Origin: Myrica gale
Taxonomy: Eukaryota; Streptophyta; Magnoliopsida; Fagales; Myricaceae
Reading direction: 5' to 3'
Length of the DNA: 64,000 nucleotides
Assembly (NCBI GenBank): GCA_963930655.1
Contig: OZ005617.1
Span: forward strand, 15,218,068-15,282,067
The notes below the pieces were generated by a model that did not search any database, had not been told where the DNA came from, and saw only the letters and a program-made list of their open reading frames with translations. How positions within the stretch are numbered: the first letter of the stretch is position 1; each line of letters opens with the position of its first letter. Positions 63,741 through 64,000 of the stretch are shown here, piece after piece. The position numbers and the translations under genes were made by a program.

Positions 63741-64000
63741 TATTTAACAATATTTTTTATTCTTTAATTGATTATGGATCCCTTTTAATTCACTCAATTT
63801 AATTTAGTTAAATCATTTAACTAACACAATGTAATTCAGCTTATAATTTTATCTTAAGTTATTTTACTCGGGACACATAAAAATATATATATAGTTAACC
63901 ATAATTTTATATTAAACATTCGTTATAACTAATCACCTATTTAATTATAATTACACTGACCGTTGCAATCTAATTGCTCTAACCGTTCCATTAAGATAAC
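63741..64000. other. AT-rich right edge
   Basis: Very AT-rich sequence; no feature is recognised. Confidence 0.5.

Overview
This window is nuclear DNA from a flowering plant. It is AT-rich, its genes are split by GT-AG introns, and its intergenic space is full of plant-type transposons. The products (a CLE peptide pair, a trichome birefringence-like acetyltransferase, a GTE bromodomain protein, tRNA isopentenyltransferase 9 and mitochondrial malate dehydrogenase) point to a eudicot, probably a woody rosid. The species cannot be named from the sequence alone.

The left half (about 0.7-42.6 kb) is gene-rich. It holds a possible last exon of a gene cut by the window edge (753-882, weak), a decayed LINE 3' end (1.5-3.0 kb), and a conserved plant gene of unknown function (6880-10949, +). 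A TBL-family O-acetyltransferase follows (11379-14362, -). Next is IPT9, the bacterial-type tRNA dimethylallyltransferase (15564-30267, +, 11 exons over 14.7 kb). Then come mitochondrial malate dehydrogenase (33350-37304, +, 7 exons) and a GTE-type bromodomain/NET protein (40480-42574, -). Reading frames join cleanly at nearly every splice junction; only one donor in the unknown gene is uncertain. The unknown gene and TBL are convergent; TBL and IPT9 are divergent and share about 1.2 kb.

Transposons sit inside or beside these genes. IPT9 carries a 4.4 kb antisense LINE with a 14-bp target duplication and its RT core deleted, a tRNA-derived SINE with a 14-bp target duplication, and a short LINE 3' end. 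The mMDH gene has inverted-repeat MITE-like elements just upstream and in intron 2.

The right half (about 43-64 kb) is repeat-rich and gene-poor. Its clear genes are two intronless CLE signalling-peptide precursors on the minus strand (45162-45410 and 60873-61088). Both have unusual residues in the 12-residue peptide. Between them lie a 133-bp tandem duplication, a small LTR retrotransposon (46768-49646) with gag but no pol and an 18-unit minisatellite, and a non-autonomous CACTA transposon (51631-53765) with matching ends and a CCT target duplication. A MULE transposase remnant (about 56.3-58.9 kb) has exon-like units that are repeated in tandem. The right edge holds an exact 145-bp tandem array and a region dense in the palindrome CGTCCGGACG.

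There is no operon or defence-type system. The observations most worth following are the CLE pair, the transposon load of IPT9 and mMDH, the minisatellite-bearing LTR element, and the exon-amplified MULE remnant.
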